Below, in pieces: positions 1 through 10,159 of a DNA stretch of 64,000 bases. The notes under the pieces were generated by a model that was not told where the DNA came from, made no database searches, and saw only the letters and a list, made by a program, of their open reading frames with translations. Numbering within the stretch: position 1 is the stretch's first letter; each line of letters opens with the position of its first letter. Both the position numbers and the translations under genes were made by a program. The DNA comes from Prorocentrum cordatum (lineage: Eukaryota > Sar > Dinophyceae > Prorocentrales > Prorocentraceae): the NCBI GenBank assembly GCA_963575745.1, contig CAUYUJ010015704.1, positions 79,001 through 143,000 of the forward strand. The letters are read 5' to 3'.

Positions 1-401
1 AGCCTCCACAGGTCCGGACGCACAGCTTGTGGGACCTGAGGAGGCAGCGACCCCCGCCCTGGATGGGGCCCCCGGCAACGGATCCGCCACCAGCCATGAC
101 CGACCAGGGCGGGCGTCCAGGAGGTCCCAGCGGATCGGCAGACGCCCTGATTTCGGCGCTGGTCTTGGGCAAGTGCCATGAGTACGTGGACTTCTGGTAC
201 TACTGCTACAGCTACTATTCGGACAGCGCCCAGCAGGTGCCGCGGACGGCCTCGCGGAGCGGCGACTTCGAGCGCGCGTCAGCAGCGCCGTCTGGGTCTC
301 CAGAGGAGGTGCCCGCCAGCCCTGGCGGGCAGGTCGAGGAGGAGCCATGCAAGCAGCAGGCCCCCGCAACCCTGGCCCAATCCCTGTTGATCGACGAGTA
401 G
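1..401 (+). CDS. 3' end of an unidentified gene, truncated by the window edge
   Basis: The frame is open from the first bases of the window to a TAG at 399-401, about 132 codons. There is no ATG near the edge, so this is read as the last part of a gene that starts upstream. The middle (about 165-240) reads GKCHEYVDFWYYCYSYYSD, an aromatic-rich run with mostly G or C in third codon positions. The tail is Pro/Gly/Glu rich and ends LLIDE. I recognise no domain. The other strand is also open here, as is common at this GC content, so the strand call rests on residue composition only. Confidence 0.4.
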   Translation, partial: PPQVRTHSLWDLRRQRPPPWMGPPATDPPPAMTDQGGRPGGPSGSADALISALVLGKCHEYVDFWYYCYSYYSDSAQQVPRTASRSGDFERASAAPSGSPEEVPASPGGQVEEEPCKQQAPATLAQSLLIDE

Positions 402-721
402 CCAGATAAGGTATCCAGGAGGCTTTGGCGCCAACCAGATGCGGTCTGGCTGCGTTGGGCGACGGGCTGAAACCGCCCTTGCGAACCGCTGGAGATAGGG
501 GTGGCTGGCACTGCTGAGGGACGTGCAGGAACACCGAGGGCTGCTGGCATGGCCCACTCTGCGATGAAAAGGGAGGGCTCCAGGAGGCGAGGGGCCGCTC
601 CAGGAGCCACGCCGCCACCGGGCGAGGCAGAGCAGGGCCGTGCGAGGCGCGCGGGGGCGCTGGGCGACGAGGAGACGTGGGGCGCGCGAGCGGCGGAGGG
701 CCGCAGGCTGCTTGGTGCGCC

Positions 722-1360
722 CTATGGCGGGGAAGAGCCCCAACCGCTCGGAGAGCCCGAGGACGCCTCGGCCGCAGGAGGTTCGCGGGGCGCCGGCGCC
801 GAGCACCGCGCGCGCGCGGGGAAAACAGCCGCGCCGCTTGCCGAACTGCGTTTGCCTGGAGCATGGTGGCCCCGCGTCGCAGCGGCGCCCGGGCTACTGC
901 TGCCCGCGGGGCGCAGGCGAGGATTGGGCGATGGGTGGCGCGAGCCATTATCAGGGTCATGGCGAGAAGGCGCCCCGCGGCCAGGAGTTATAGGGCGGCG
1001 TCGGAACTCCCCGGATGGGGGGAGGGCGCCAGCGCGAGGATAATAAGCAGAGACAAGACCCTCCTCCCAAGAAGCCGAGGCCGACACCGTCGCCCAGCGG
1101 CCTGCGCCCGAGGGCGGAGGCGCCCTCCCTAACTGGCTAGCAGGGGGCAAACCGGGCAGCAGCAGCCTCAGCGGCGAGCGCCCGCCCCCGTCGCCCGAGT
1201 CGCTGGCGCGCCGCAGGCGGGAGGAGGACGGGGCAGGGCGCGAGGAGGCCGCTCGGCGGAAGACGAGAAAAAACGCGCCGTAGATCAGGCCGAGGGCGAG
1301 GCAGCTTCCGGCGGTGGCGAAGGAGGAGCCGGAGTCCGACGATGAGTTGCTGAGGCGCAT
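722..1360 (-). CDS. Candidate membrane-protein ORF, unidentified
   Basis: This minus-strand frame could start at an ATG at 1360; the frame itself is open back to 1558. From there it encodes a Ser-rich leader, then a hydrophobic run CLALGLIYGAFFLVF that would serve as a signal anchor or single membrane helix, then a basic Ser/Pro/Arg region. Third positions are almost all G or C. It overlaps a plus-strand candidate at 1314-1922, and at this GC content both strands stay open by chance, so at most one is likely real. No family is recognised. Confidence 0.25.
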   Translation of the reverse strand: MRLSNSSSDSGSSFATAGSCLALGLIYGAFFLVFRRAASSRPAPSSSRLRRASDSGDGGGRSPLRLLLPGLPPASQLGRAPPPSGAGRWATVSASASWEEGLVSAYYPRAGALPPSGEFRRRPITPGRGAPSRHDPDNGSRHPSPNPRLRPAGSSSPGAAATRGHHAPGKRSSASGAAVFPARARCSAPAPREPPAAEASSGSPSGWGSSPP

Positions 1361-1922
1361 CGGCCGTGCAGCAGTGGGGCGCACGTGCCAGGACTCAGCG
1401 CGCCGCGCGCAGGCTCGCTCCACGGGGGGCGGGGGCGCTGCGTCGGGCGCGGGCTTCGGAGCGCCAGAGCGGTCGGAAGCAGGGGGGGGCCTGACCAGGT
1501 CCCCGTCGGCTGAGGGCCGGCGCGAGCGCGAGGCCCACTCCGCGCCGCCGCGCTCCAACGGGGGCGCCGTGGCCCAGCCGACGCGGAGAGAACGGAAGCC
1601 ACTCCCGATGCCAGGCCCTCAAAGGGAAGCCGGGGGCTTCGGCTGTCCGGCGCACATTGCGCCCGCGTCAGAGGGCGAGAGCGAGGGAGTTGCATTCCCT
1701 TCCGAGGAGGAGAGCAGGAGCCCGACGGAGGCAGAGGAGGAGCGGGAGGGCTCGGGGGCTCCTGCCCGACCCGCGCGCGAGGACTGCGGATGGAGAGGCA
1801 GCCCGGGCAGCGGCCCTCCGAGAGCGCGGTCGCGGGCTAACGCGCGAGGCGAGCCGAGCCAAGGAGTGGCGACGGGTCGAGGCGCGCTGGCTGGGCGCCC
1901 GCCCGGGGCCGCGCGGCCCTAG
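1314..1922 (+). CDS. Candidate hydrophilic, disordered protein ORF
   Basis: A 202-codon plus-strand frame begins with a GTG codon; there is no upstream ATG, so a true start may lie in another exon. It opens with KEEPESDDELLRRIG and continues as Gly/Ser/Arg-rich sequence with acidic patches such as EGESEGVAFPSEEESRSPTE. The composition suits an intrinsically disordered protein, but it is also what GC-rich noncoding DNA yields. It overlaps the minus-strand membrane-protein candidate by 47 bases. No domain is recognised. Confidence 0.22.
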   Translation: MAKEEPESDDELLRRIGRAAVGRTCQDSARRAQARSTGGGGAASGAGFGAPERSEAGGGLTRSPSAEGRREREAHSAPPRSNGGAVAQPTRRERKPLPMPGPQREAGGFGCPAHIAPASEGESEGVAFPSEEESRSPTEAEEEREGSGAPARPAREDCGWRGSPGSGPPRARSRANARGEPSQGVATGRGALAGRPPGAARP

Positions 1923-2213
1923 GCATTGCGAGCGTGCCAGAGCAGCAGCGTCGAGCCGGGCTCGCAGGAAGGCGAGACCAGGGGCCGCGTCGATTCAGGA
2001 GCGGCCCCCCGCTACTTGGAGGAGACAAGGAGCTCGAAGAGCGACAGTGCGATAGCGCCCAGCATCCTGTCGCGCACCTTCAGGCACTAGCCGGGGAGGG
2101 CGAGGGGGAGAGCAGGGGGGCGGTTCTCTGGAGCAGAGGGAGGCGCAGCCCCTCTTCGGTCCTCCGCCCGTGTCATCTCTTGCCGCGCCCGCTGCATTTC
2201 TCGCTCGAGGCAC

Positions 2214-2530
2214 CTAGCGAGGCCATTTGCGTCTTGGGGGCGCACCCGCCCGCTTTAAGAATGAAGCGGTGAATGGGGCCCCGGCCGAGTCGGCTCGGCG
2301 AGCCTTCGCGGCCGGGCTCGCGCGCTTGCCGCATTGCGGCAGGCGCGGCGCTCGCCCCTCCACAGTGGGCGGCGGGGCATCGCCCCGGCGCAGAGGCGGA
2401 GGGCCTCGCGCGGGGCGGGCGAGTTCGCGCCCGCGCAGAGGGCGCCCAGTGGCACGTGAGAAGCGGAACTCCTCAGTATCATCCTCAGCATCGCCCTCCG
2501 CCGTCTTGGACGCCCCCAGAAAGCAAATTC
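2214..2530 (-). CDS. Candidate exon after a pyrimidine tract (minus strand)
   Basis: On the minus strand a C/T-rich stretch (about 2590 down to 2534) ends in CAG at 2533-2531. The next bases read ICFLGASKTAEGDAEDDTEE and stay open to a stop at 2214. The acidic start and charged composition look coding, and the acceptor context supports an internal or terminal exon. The plus strand is also open (2227-2550), so confidence is limited. No family is recognised. Confidence 0.25.
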
Positions 2531-2715
2531 TGAGGGGAGGGGGCGTCTGAGCGGGGGCTTGCGGCGATGGGGGGGGGGGGGGGCTAGAGAACATTCGAAC
2601 GGAAAGAGGGGGGTGCGATGCGCGAGCGACGACATTCTTGGCGGGGCGGGGCGAAGCCTTCTCTTGGGACGGGGCCCCAGGGGAGGGGCGAAGCGCGATC
2701 AGGCGGGCGTAGCGC

Positions 2716-3262
2716 CCCCCCCCTAAGATTTGCCCAAAGGGGCAACTTCAAAGGCGGCCAGTAGGTTTCAAGACGGCCCCAAAGAGGTCCAGGAAACTGT
2801 GAGACGGCCCAAGGGCGCTCCAAGAGAGGTAAAGACCTCCCAAGAGCTTTCCAAGATGGCCTCAAAACAATCCAAGAGGGCACGGAGACGGCCCAAAGGG
2901 GCCTAACGAAGATTCACGAAAGTGCTTCGGGAGGCCGAGCGCACTGATCTTCCAGACGTATTTGATGGTTTGTAGGTTCTCGTCTCTTCGGGCTCCCGAC
3001 GGGCCAAGATGGCCCAGGACGCGTCAGAATTCGCCCAAAGACAGCCCAACAGGTTCCGAAGAGGGCCCTAAGACGGCTCACGAGGGCACAATACCAATGC
3101 GGTCCCAAGGCGGCCCAAGAAAACCCCAAGACGACCCAGGAGCGCCCAAAGAGACCCCTTGCGAGCCCCAAGAGGGCCCCAAGAGGACCGAGAACCCCAA
3201 AAAGCGGCCGAAGCCCCCCAAGACCCCAAGATGGCCCAGAAAAGGACGGCCTAAGTTTTTCC
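2716..3262 (-). repeat. CTTGGGGCCT minisatellite, minus orientation
   Basis: Degenerate units of about 10-12 bases appear here as AAGACGGCCC, AAGAGGGCCCC and CCCCAAGA, the reverse complement of the units that follow from 3305. Units are imperfect and drift in length. Long ORFs across it come from the repeat and are not genes. Confidence 0.8.
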
Positions 3263-3304
3263 CAAGATCCCTCTCGCTTCGCGGGGTGCACGTCCGGAGC
3301 GCGT

Positions 3305-5395
3305 GCAGTCACGTCGTCGCGGGGCCTCTTGGGGGCCTCTTGGGGGCCTCCTGGAGGCCTCCTGGGAGTTTCATGTGGCATCTTGGGGACTTATCTGGGG
3401 CCTTTCCCCCCCCCTCCTTTTCACGCACTGTCCCCGTCTTCCCTTCCAGCGCCGGCTCTCATCATGGGCGCCGCAGCGACCAATCTCCACTTGGCTGGCG
3501 CTGCGCCGCAGTTCGCCCACAGGTGAGAAAATAACATTACACTCCAGTCGCTGCGTGGCCTTTGGGGGGCTTGTTGAAGCCTTTTGGAGGCTTCTGGGGG
3601 ACTTCTTGGAGGCTTCTTGGGGGCCTCTTGGGGCCTCTTGGGGGCGTCTTGGGCCGTCTTGGGGCGCTTTTGCGTCGTTTCGCCCCCTCGGAGGCTGTCT
3701 GTTTTTGGGGCTTCCCGCGGCCGCATTGGAGCCCTCTTGGGGTCCTCTTGGGCCGTTTTCGCGGCCTCTTGGACCGTCTTGGGGGCCTCTTTAGGCCGTT
3801 TTGGGGCCCTCTTGGGCCGTCTTGGGGCCCTCATGGGTTTTTTTTGGGTTCTTTTGGGGCGATTTTGGGGTTCATGGATTTTTGCGAGTCGAAAAGGCGA
3901 GAAAGTTAAAATATTTGAAAAACCATAGGCGAATCAATGATTTCGGCCTTTGGAGGCGCAGTTGTGGGCGCTCTTGGGGCCTTTTCGGGCCGTCCTTGGA
4001 GCTTTTCGGGCCCTTTTGGGGCCGTTTTGGGGGCCTCATGGGCCCCCGATGGGAATATCTTGGGCCCCGTCTTGGGGCCATGTTGGGCCATCTCGAGGCC
4101 CTTCTTGGAGTCCCCAGAGGCCCAAGAGGCCGTGTTTAGGTTTGGGGCCTTGGAAGGAGGGCCGATCATTTACCCCAAGACGGCCCAGAAAGGGACGGCC
4201 CAAGTTTTTCCCAAGATTCACTGGCTTACGCCGCACCGCCGGCCCCTGCACGGGCGGCAGCAATCGTCCCCCTGCGTGGCCTGTCCGGACAGCCTGTGAG
4301 GCCCCTCTAGACACGTTTTGGAGCTCTCTTAGGACCGTCCTGCCGTTCCCCCGGGCCGTTGCTATGGTTTCTGGGGCCTCCGTGGGGCGCCTGGAGGCCG
4401 TCGTGGAGCCTTTTGGAGAGTCTCTCGGGGTGCCAAAGGTGGAGGTTTACTGGGCCGTTGTGGGCCTCGTGGAAGCCCAATAAGTGAACATGCTGAACAT
4501 ATGCGTTTTCCCTAAGGAATGGGACGGTTCTTGCTTCCGGAGGCTTGTTTGGAGCGCCTCGTGGTCACGATGTCTCACGTTTTTGGACGCCCATGACGCT
4601 TGGCGATATTGGGCGGTTTGGACCGAATCGTCCCTCGCGTGGGCCGTCTGGACAGCTTTTGGGAACCCTCCTGCCCCGTTTTGGAACACTCTTGGGACCG
4701 TCCCGCGGCTTTCCGAAGCCTTTGCTATGATTTTTGGGGCCTTCGTGGATCGCCCGGAAGCCGTCTTGGAACCTTCTTGGGAGCCTCTGCGGGTGACAGG
4801 GGTCGAAATTGGAGGTCTACTGGGCCGTTGCAGGCCTCGTGAAAGCTCAAGCGTTTCCAAACGTCTTGGGCGCCCATGGTGCTATTTGGCGGCGATATTG
4901 GGCGGTTTGGATTGAATCGTCCCTCGCGTGGGCCGTCCGGACAGCCTTTGGGGGCCCTTTTGCCCCGTTTTGGAGCTCTCTTGGGACCGTCCTGCAGCCT
5001 GCGGCTTTCCTAAGCCGTTGCTATGGATTCTGGGGCCTTCGTGGATCGCCCGGATGCCGTCTTGGAGCCTTTTTAGTCGCCTCTTGGGTTGGCGAGGGTC
5101 GAGCTTTGAGGCTTCTTGGGCCGTTTGGCGCCGCGTGGATGCCGAGTGGGCGAGTGTGGTGAACATCTACGTTTTCCCCAGTGAATGGGACGAATTTTGC
5201 TTCTGGAGGACCTCTTTTGGGCGCCTCGCAATATTGTTTCAAACGTCTTGGGGACTTATGGAGCTGGGTGGAGGCAATCTCCGACGTTTTGGGACGATCT
5301 CTCGTCGATTCGTAGCTCTCTTGGACCGTTCCGGGAACCTATGGACCCTTTTTGGTCCGTTTCGGGGCCTCTTGAGACTCCAAGTGTGCGGATGA
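3305..5395 (+). repeat. CTTGGGGCCT minisatellite, plus orientation
   Basis: About 2 kb of degenerate 10-12 base units around GGCCTCTTGGGG. Units are crisp near 3305-3370 and 3555-3850 and fade toward 5395. Less repetitive patches interrupt it at about 3400-3540, 3880-3950 and 4190-4300. The same family recurs at 13770-14005, 18060-18530 (minus), 24845-25060, 31395-31680, 55910-56060 and 56815-57000. Confidence 0.8.
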
Positions 5396-5569
5396 TGGAT
5401 CCCCCCCCCTCCAAACCGGCCAGGCTAGGCCCCCGGGAGAGGGGTTTGGGGAGGGGGAAGCATCTCACCCCAAGAGGTCGGCGGACTGCCTGGTGGGGCC
5501 TCCAGACGACCCGAAGAAGGCTCAGGGAGGCCCAAACCGTGGGATTATTATTTTATCTTGCAACACGTT

Positions 5570-5905
5570 TGTAACACCAAGGCTCCTCAGTACGGACGAT
5601 GGTGTAAGCCTTCGTGCTCCACGAGGGCACGGTGACGGACACAGTTTTGCCGCCAAGGCCCCCGCCCCCAGACGTCCCAGTGACAAAGACAGCTTTGACG
5701 TCAAGGTTCCCAAGAGCTCCAGGTGACGGAATTTCCCTTTCAAGGCGTGTCGGTGAAGTAAGAATCGTGCAATGTCAAGGCTCCCAGGAGCTCTCGATGG
5801 ATGACGTGAGAAGCTCTTACCTAGTGCGAGCGATTACGTGGAGCGTTCTTATCACAAAGGCTCCAAGAAACTCACAGTGACACGACACGCTCGCAACACC
5901 GGGGT
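5570..5905 (+). repeat. Degenerate repeat with a CAAGGCTCC core, about 75-79 bp
   Basis: The core CAAGGCTCC (with variants) recurs near 5578, 5653, 5701, 5775 and 5854, several times followed by GAGCTC and a GTGACG motif. Spacing is mostly 74-79 bases. The copies are old and diverged. No gene is seen between 5400 and 6390. Confidence 0.5.
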
Positions 5906-6395
5906 TCCACAGAGTGAGCCGCGCCATGACATCCGGGCAAGCTTCTGTACCCCTCTGCCCGTTCCTGTGCCGGCCCAGGGTCTAACGCCCCCACTCCGCC
6001 CAGGCACGGTGGCGGATCAGCGGTCAGGGTGATGTTTTGGGTCGGTACTCGTATTCCTCCACGCCTCGGGGGTTACTAAAGGCGCCCTGGGCCCAGGGTG
6101 CCCCCCGCCTTTCGCTCCATGTGGAGGGCCCTCTGGGACCTCGTGAGGGATGCTCTGGAGGCCGCGGGGGCCTCCCTTGGACATCCCGAGGGCACCCTCG
6201 GCCAAGGGCACTTCTGGCACCACGCGAGCGTCCTCCTCCCCAGACCCTCGACGTCAGGATTGTTTCATGGCGTCGACCCCCAGAGGTCTCGACCCATTCC
6301 CCAGGACCACCTTGTCATCCTGAGTAGTGTTTTGACGGCCCCGAGGCCTGGTACTCTGAGTACTCTGACTACCTCAATAGTTCTGGGGTGATCAT

Positions 6396-6800
6396 CTGGG
6401 GGGGGGGCCGTGTAGTCCGGGGGGGTACCCTGTAGTCCAGGGCGCGGTTCCGGGGAGGCGCCTTGTAGTCAAGAGGGGGGGCCCTGTAGTCCGGGGGGGG
6501 GGACAACGCAGACAGTGCGTTTTGCGCAAGCGCGCAATCCCGTCGGCAAGCAACGCGGCGCTCCCGCTGCTGCAACGCGCGCGCGTACGAGGAGCCCTTC
6601 TCCGAGACAACGGCCCCGACATCCGTCATTGGCAACCCGCAGCACCTCCTGTGTTGGGCGGGGGTGACTGTAGTCTGGGGGGGGGTCCTTGTAGTCCTGG
6701 GATGGGTCCCTGCAGTCCAGGAGGGGCCCTTGTTGTAGTCGGGGGGGGGCCTTCATAGTCAGGGGATGCGTCCCTGTAGTCCAGAGGGCGGGCCCCCAGA
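6396..6800 (+). repeat. G-run minisatellite with a TGTAGTCC core
   Basis: Units of about 25-30 bases read CCCTGTAGTCC followed by seven to nine Gs. Two blocks (6396-6500 and 6648-6800) are separated by about 145 bases of non-repeat sequence. Closely spaced G runs could form G-quadruplexes on this strand. Confidence 0.75.
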
Positions 6801-7557
6801 GGCCGCAAGTGGAGACCAGAACCGCCCGCCCCGATTCTTGGCTCGTGGCCCGAGGGGGGGTCTTGGGCCCATCGACCGCCCACCAGCCCCCCCCTCCGGC
6901 GCGGGAGATCGCCGGGCGGGCCCTCGGCACGAGCAGCCGCCGGGCTCGTATCGGCCGCAGGGGCCCCCCGCGCCGCGCGGCGGCATGGCCCCCGCGCGCC
7001 GCCGGCCCCGGGCGCGGCTGCGCCTGCTGGCGCTGGCGCAGCGGGCGCGGCGGGCCCTCGCGCAGGCGCGTCTCCGCCCCGGGCCTCGAGCGGCCGCTCG
7101 CGGCCCCTCGCGCTTGGAGAGGAGGGGCGGAGGGGGAGAGGGCCCTAGTGGCCTTCTCCTCTTGCAGGGGGGGCCGCTCGCGGCCCCCTCGCGCCGTGCC
7201 AAAATCATGCCGCGGAAAAAAAAAAAGGCGTGGTTCGCGGCCTCGCGGGGCCCTCGCCGTCGCAATCGCTGGATTCGCCTCGAAGTTTGGTCAGAACGAG
7301 CTCCGGGAGAGGTCCGCGGAGTAGCGGTATCGGTACCGCTTGGTTTCTCTAGAGGAAGCGTCGACCAACAAATAAGCATTATTAACCCACCTGCGGCCCT
7401 CCAGATGGAGCGTTCCAAGATGGGTCTCGCCTTCGAGGGTCGAAGGAGCTGGCATCTCTTCCTCGGCGGAAGACGACGGAAGGCGGCGGAAGTAAAGCGA
7501 GGTCGCCTCCGCCGGCGGAAGAGCCGGCGCATGGCTGGCGGAAGGCGGCGGAAGTAA
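6766..7557 (+). CDS. Weak ORF with a possible splice acceptor at 7168
   Basis: The frame is open for 263 codons to a TAA at 7555-7557. A short pyrimidine stretch ending CTCCTCTTGCAG (to about 7168) precedes a possible exon containing PRKKKKAWFAASRGPRRRNR and ending in a very basic Arg/Lys tail. A competing frame ends FASKFGQNELRERSAE at 7324 and looks equally coding. The first third overlaps the G-run minisatellite. I cannot choose the frame or assign a function. Confidence 0.2.
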   Translation: MRPCSPEGGPPEAASGDQNRPPRFLARGPRGGLGPIDRPPAPPSGAGDRRAGPRHEQPPGSYRPQGPPAPRGGMAPARRRPRARLRLLALAQRARRALAQARLRPGPRAAARGPSRLERRGGGGEGPSGLLLLQGGPLAAPSRRAKIMPRKKKKAWFAASRGPRRRNRWIRLEVWSERAPGEVRGVAVSVPLGFSRGSVDQQISIINPPAALQMERSKMGLAFEGRRSWHLFLGGRRRKAAEVKRGRLRRRKSRRMAGGRRRK

Positions 7558-7795
7558 AAATAAAGCCTCGGCGGCTCAAGGACGTCGCTTGCTCGGGCGC
7601 GCGTGGGGTCGCAACTCCCCACCAGGCAGACTCACAGCATTCCCCCAGCCATGGCGTTGCCTGCTGCTGCATGAGGGAGTCGGCTGGGGAGAACGACACC
7701 GACGCCTGCGAGGTGAGCGCTGCTCGGCTGCCCGACCGAGCTGAACCGCATTTTCCAGACATTGACGTCAGGTACGGCTGCGGGAGCCAGGGCGT

Positions 7796-10159
7796 ATGGG
7801 GAACAAGCGAGCCCATCGACGTGCACTAAGGCTGGTGGCACTGACAGGAGCCTGCTGGTACAAAGGTCAGCATTGGACTCGCTCCTCGATAGCCGTGCTT
7901 GCCACTAGCGGCGTGTGTCATGAACCCCATGTCGACCCCTCGCCCTCGGCCCCGTCGGGCCTTGGAAAGTTGCGGAAAAAACGTTCAAAACAACTACTGA
8001 AGATTTGGAGCTACAACACGGAGTCCTTGGTGATCATGGACCGTTTTGGGGAGATCTTACGGTTAGCGCGGGATCGGGAAGTAGCAGTGTGCTGTTTTCA
8101 GAGTACCCTCATGTCCCTGAACATCGCGTGGCATTGTGAAGGATTTCGCATACTTCCTACACCTAGGACGTCCCCCAAGGCCAAAGACGGGTGCCTCATA
8201 GCTGTCAACAAGCGGTTCTTCGGGATGGATGAAATACGATGTGTTCATGAGTGGGTCCCTGGACGTCTTCAGGGTGTTCGCTTACGTAGGGCTGGCCGTC
8301 GACCCCGAGACCTCTACGTCCTCAACGGGTACTCCTGGACCAACGAGCCCCCCAGAGCGCCCCAGGGCCAGACCACTGAAGTGAATGAAAAACACTGGAA
8401 GTCCCAGGATGCGTTTTGGCAACAGTGCGAAGACACCATCTCGAGGATCCCCGGCCGCTCAGCCCTGGTTTGGTGCTTAGATGCCAACGCATCAGTGGCC
8501 CCATCACCTCCTAACACAGGCTTCGCAGGCTCTCGGAGGTCCCTCAGCAGGACGAACCAGAATGGCCACAAGTTCCTGTCGGTACTCCAGAACCAAGGAT
8601 TGGCAGCCCTCAACACTTTCGGCAAGGCCTCTCGCTTCAACTCCACGTGGGTCCACACGGACGGGGTGAGCTGGTCAACGATTGACTACGTGTGCGTGCG
8701 TCTTCAGGGAGGCTACGGCCGCGCGAGCCGGCCGCTCATTGACCTCCCAGTGAGCTTGGGAGGCTACCGGGATCATCGACCTGTGGAGGCAACGATATAT
8801 GCTGGACTACGGTGCAAGCTACAACGCCCTCCTTCAGAGCTTCGCTGGAATAGGGACCTCATCATGACAGACCTCAAGAACCTGCAGAGGGCCCAGCAGC
8901 AGGAGAGCTCCATGATCCCCGAACGGGTCTCACAGTTGTGTGGCGCAGTAGATCGGCATCTTCGTGAGCGACGTCTTCGGGGAGAGTGGCAACATGTGTG
9001 TGGTCCTGGCCAGGCGTATGGCACGACGTCTGAGTACTTCGATGCCCTCGAGGGCGCTATCGTTGACGCAGCGGTGGACATCTATACCACGCTGCCCACC
9101 AAGCAGGCGGCCCCCGCCTTTCCTGATGAGACGTGGGAGCTTATCGCTAAGAAGCAGCTCTACCAACGCATGCTCGCCAAGGCTGTCCTGGGGAGTTGGC
9201 TACACAAGACACTGACGAGCCAGCACAAGCACTTCATGCGGTTGGCGAAGAAAGCAGTCCGAGCCTTTCGCAGACAACGAACAGCAGAGCTAGTTGACCA
9301 AGCTGAGCAGGCGGACCATCACAACGACATCAGGAAGGGCTACGCTATTATTAGAAGTATCGCTCCGAAGCCCACGGCTCCATCTATGACGGTCCACAAT
9401 CCTGCTACTGGGACGGTATGCTTTGACCACGAGGAGGACATGGAAGTACGAGCCCGAGCCCTGTGTACCATTTTTCAGGCGGAAGATGTCACGGAGTCTG
9501 CGCCGCAGCGGCCTCCACGCCACGGCATGGGCGTCTTGGACGACCCCTCGGAGGCCATCACCGTCGAGAACACGATAGAAGCAGTCAGAAAACTACCCAA
9601 CCATAAGGCGGCCCCCGTCTTGAAGTGGAGCGATCCTGGGAGTGCGTTGTCACCGATGCCGAGACCACAATCAGACGGGGCGGTAGCAGAAATATGGAAG
9701 CTTTGCCTCGACTACGTCGCTGAGCCCTTGACCCAAGTTTTCCAGGCTTGCCACCAATTGAAGCAGGTTGCCCAGAGATTCAAAGATGGAGAAACGGTAT
9801 CGCTTCGCAAACCCAAAGGTGACGGTCGTAACGCTCAAGATCATTATCGAACGATCAATTTGATTAACCACATGGGGAAAGCATTCATTAATGTAGCATG
9901 CATGGGCGATTTACGTAAGTGCGCTGGCCGATTATCTACTACCCAATTTGGTGCATTACCACAGCGATCAACACGAGACGCAGTGGTTATTGTGGATGAG
10001 ATTATTCGCCGTTTCAGGGTGTGCCGAAGTCGCACCAACCTCCCTGCGCTGATCTTGGTCGCTGCTCTTGTCGACTTGGAAAAAGCATTTGATTTGTTAC
10101 CCAGGGACAAGGTTTGGGAATCGCTGGACAGGCTGGCCGTTTCGAAGGGCGTCCGATGA
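7796..10159 (+). pseudogene. LINE ORF, first part: endonuclease and N-terminal RT, ended by a premature TGA
   Basis: 787 codons. The listed start is an in-frame ATG at 7796; conserved sequence only begins near residue 65. Endonuclease/exonuclease/phosphatase landmarks: SYNTESL at about 72-78, WCLDANA at about 227-232, STIDYV at 294-299 and YRDHRPV at 324-330. The block that normally carries the catalytic Glu (LQET-like) reads FQSTL here, with Ser103 in its place, so cleavage may be lost. RT motifs follow: KPKGDGRN..YRTINL, QFGALPQRST and the catalytic-Asp block VDLEKAFD (Asp codon at 10073-10075). The frame then meets a single TGA at 10157-10159 and continues open in the same phase, so this is a nonsense lesion and not a domain boundary. 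Confidence 0.85.

Noticed and set aside
2227-2635. Overlapping Arg/Ala/Pro ORFs on both strands at 2227-2635 and 1657-2055
   Set aside because: GC-rich sequence keeps several frames open at once; only the minus-strand segment with an acceptor context was kept.
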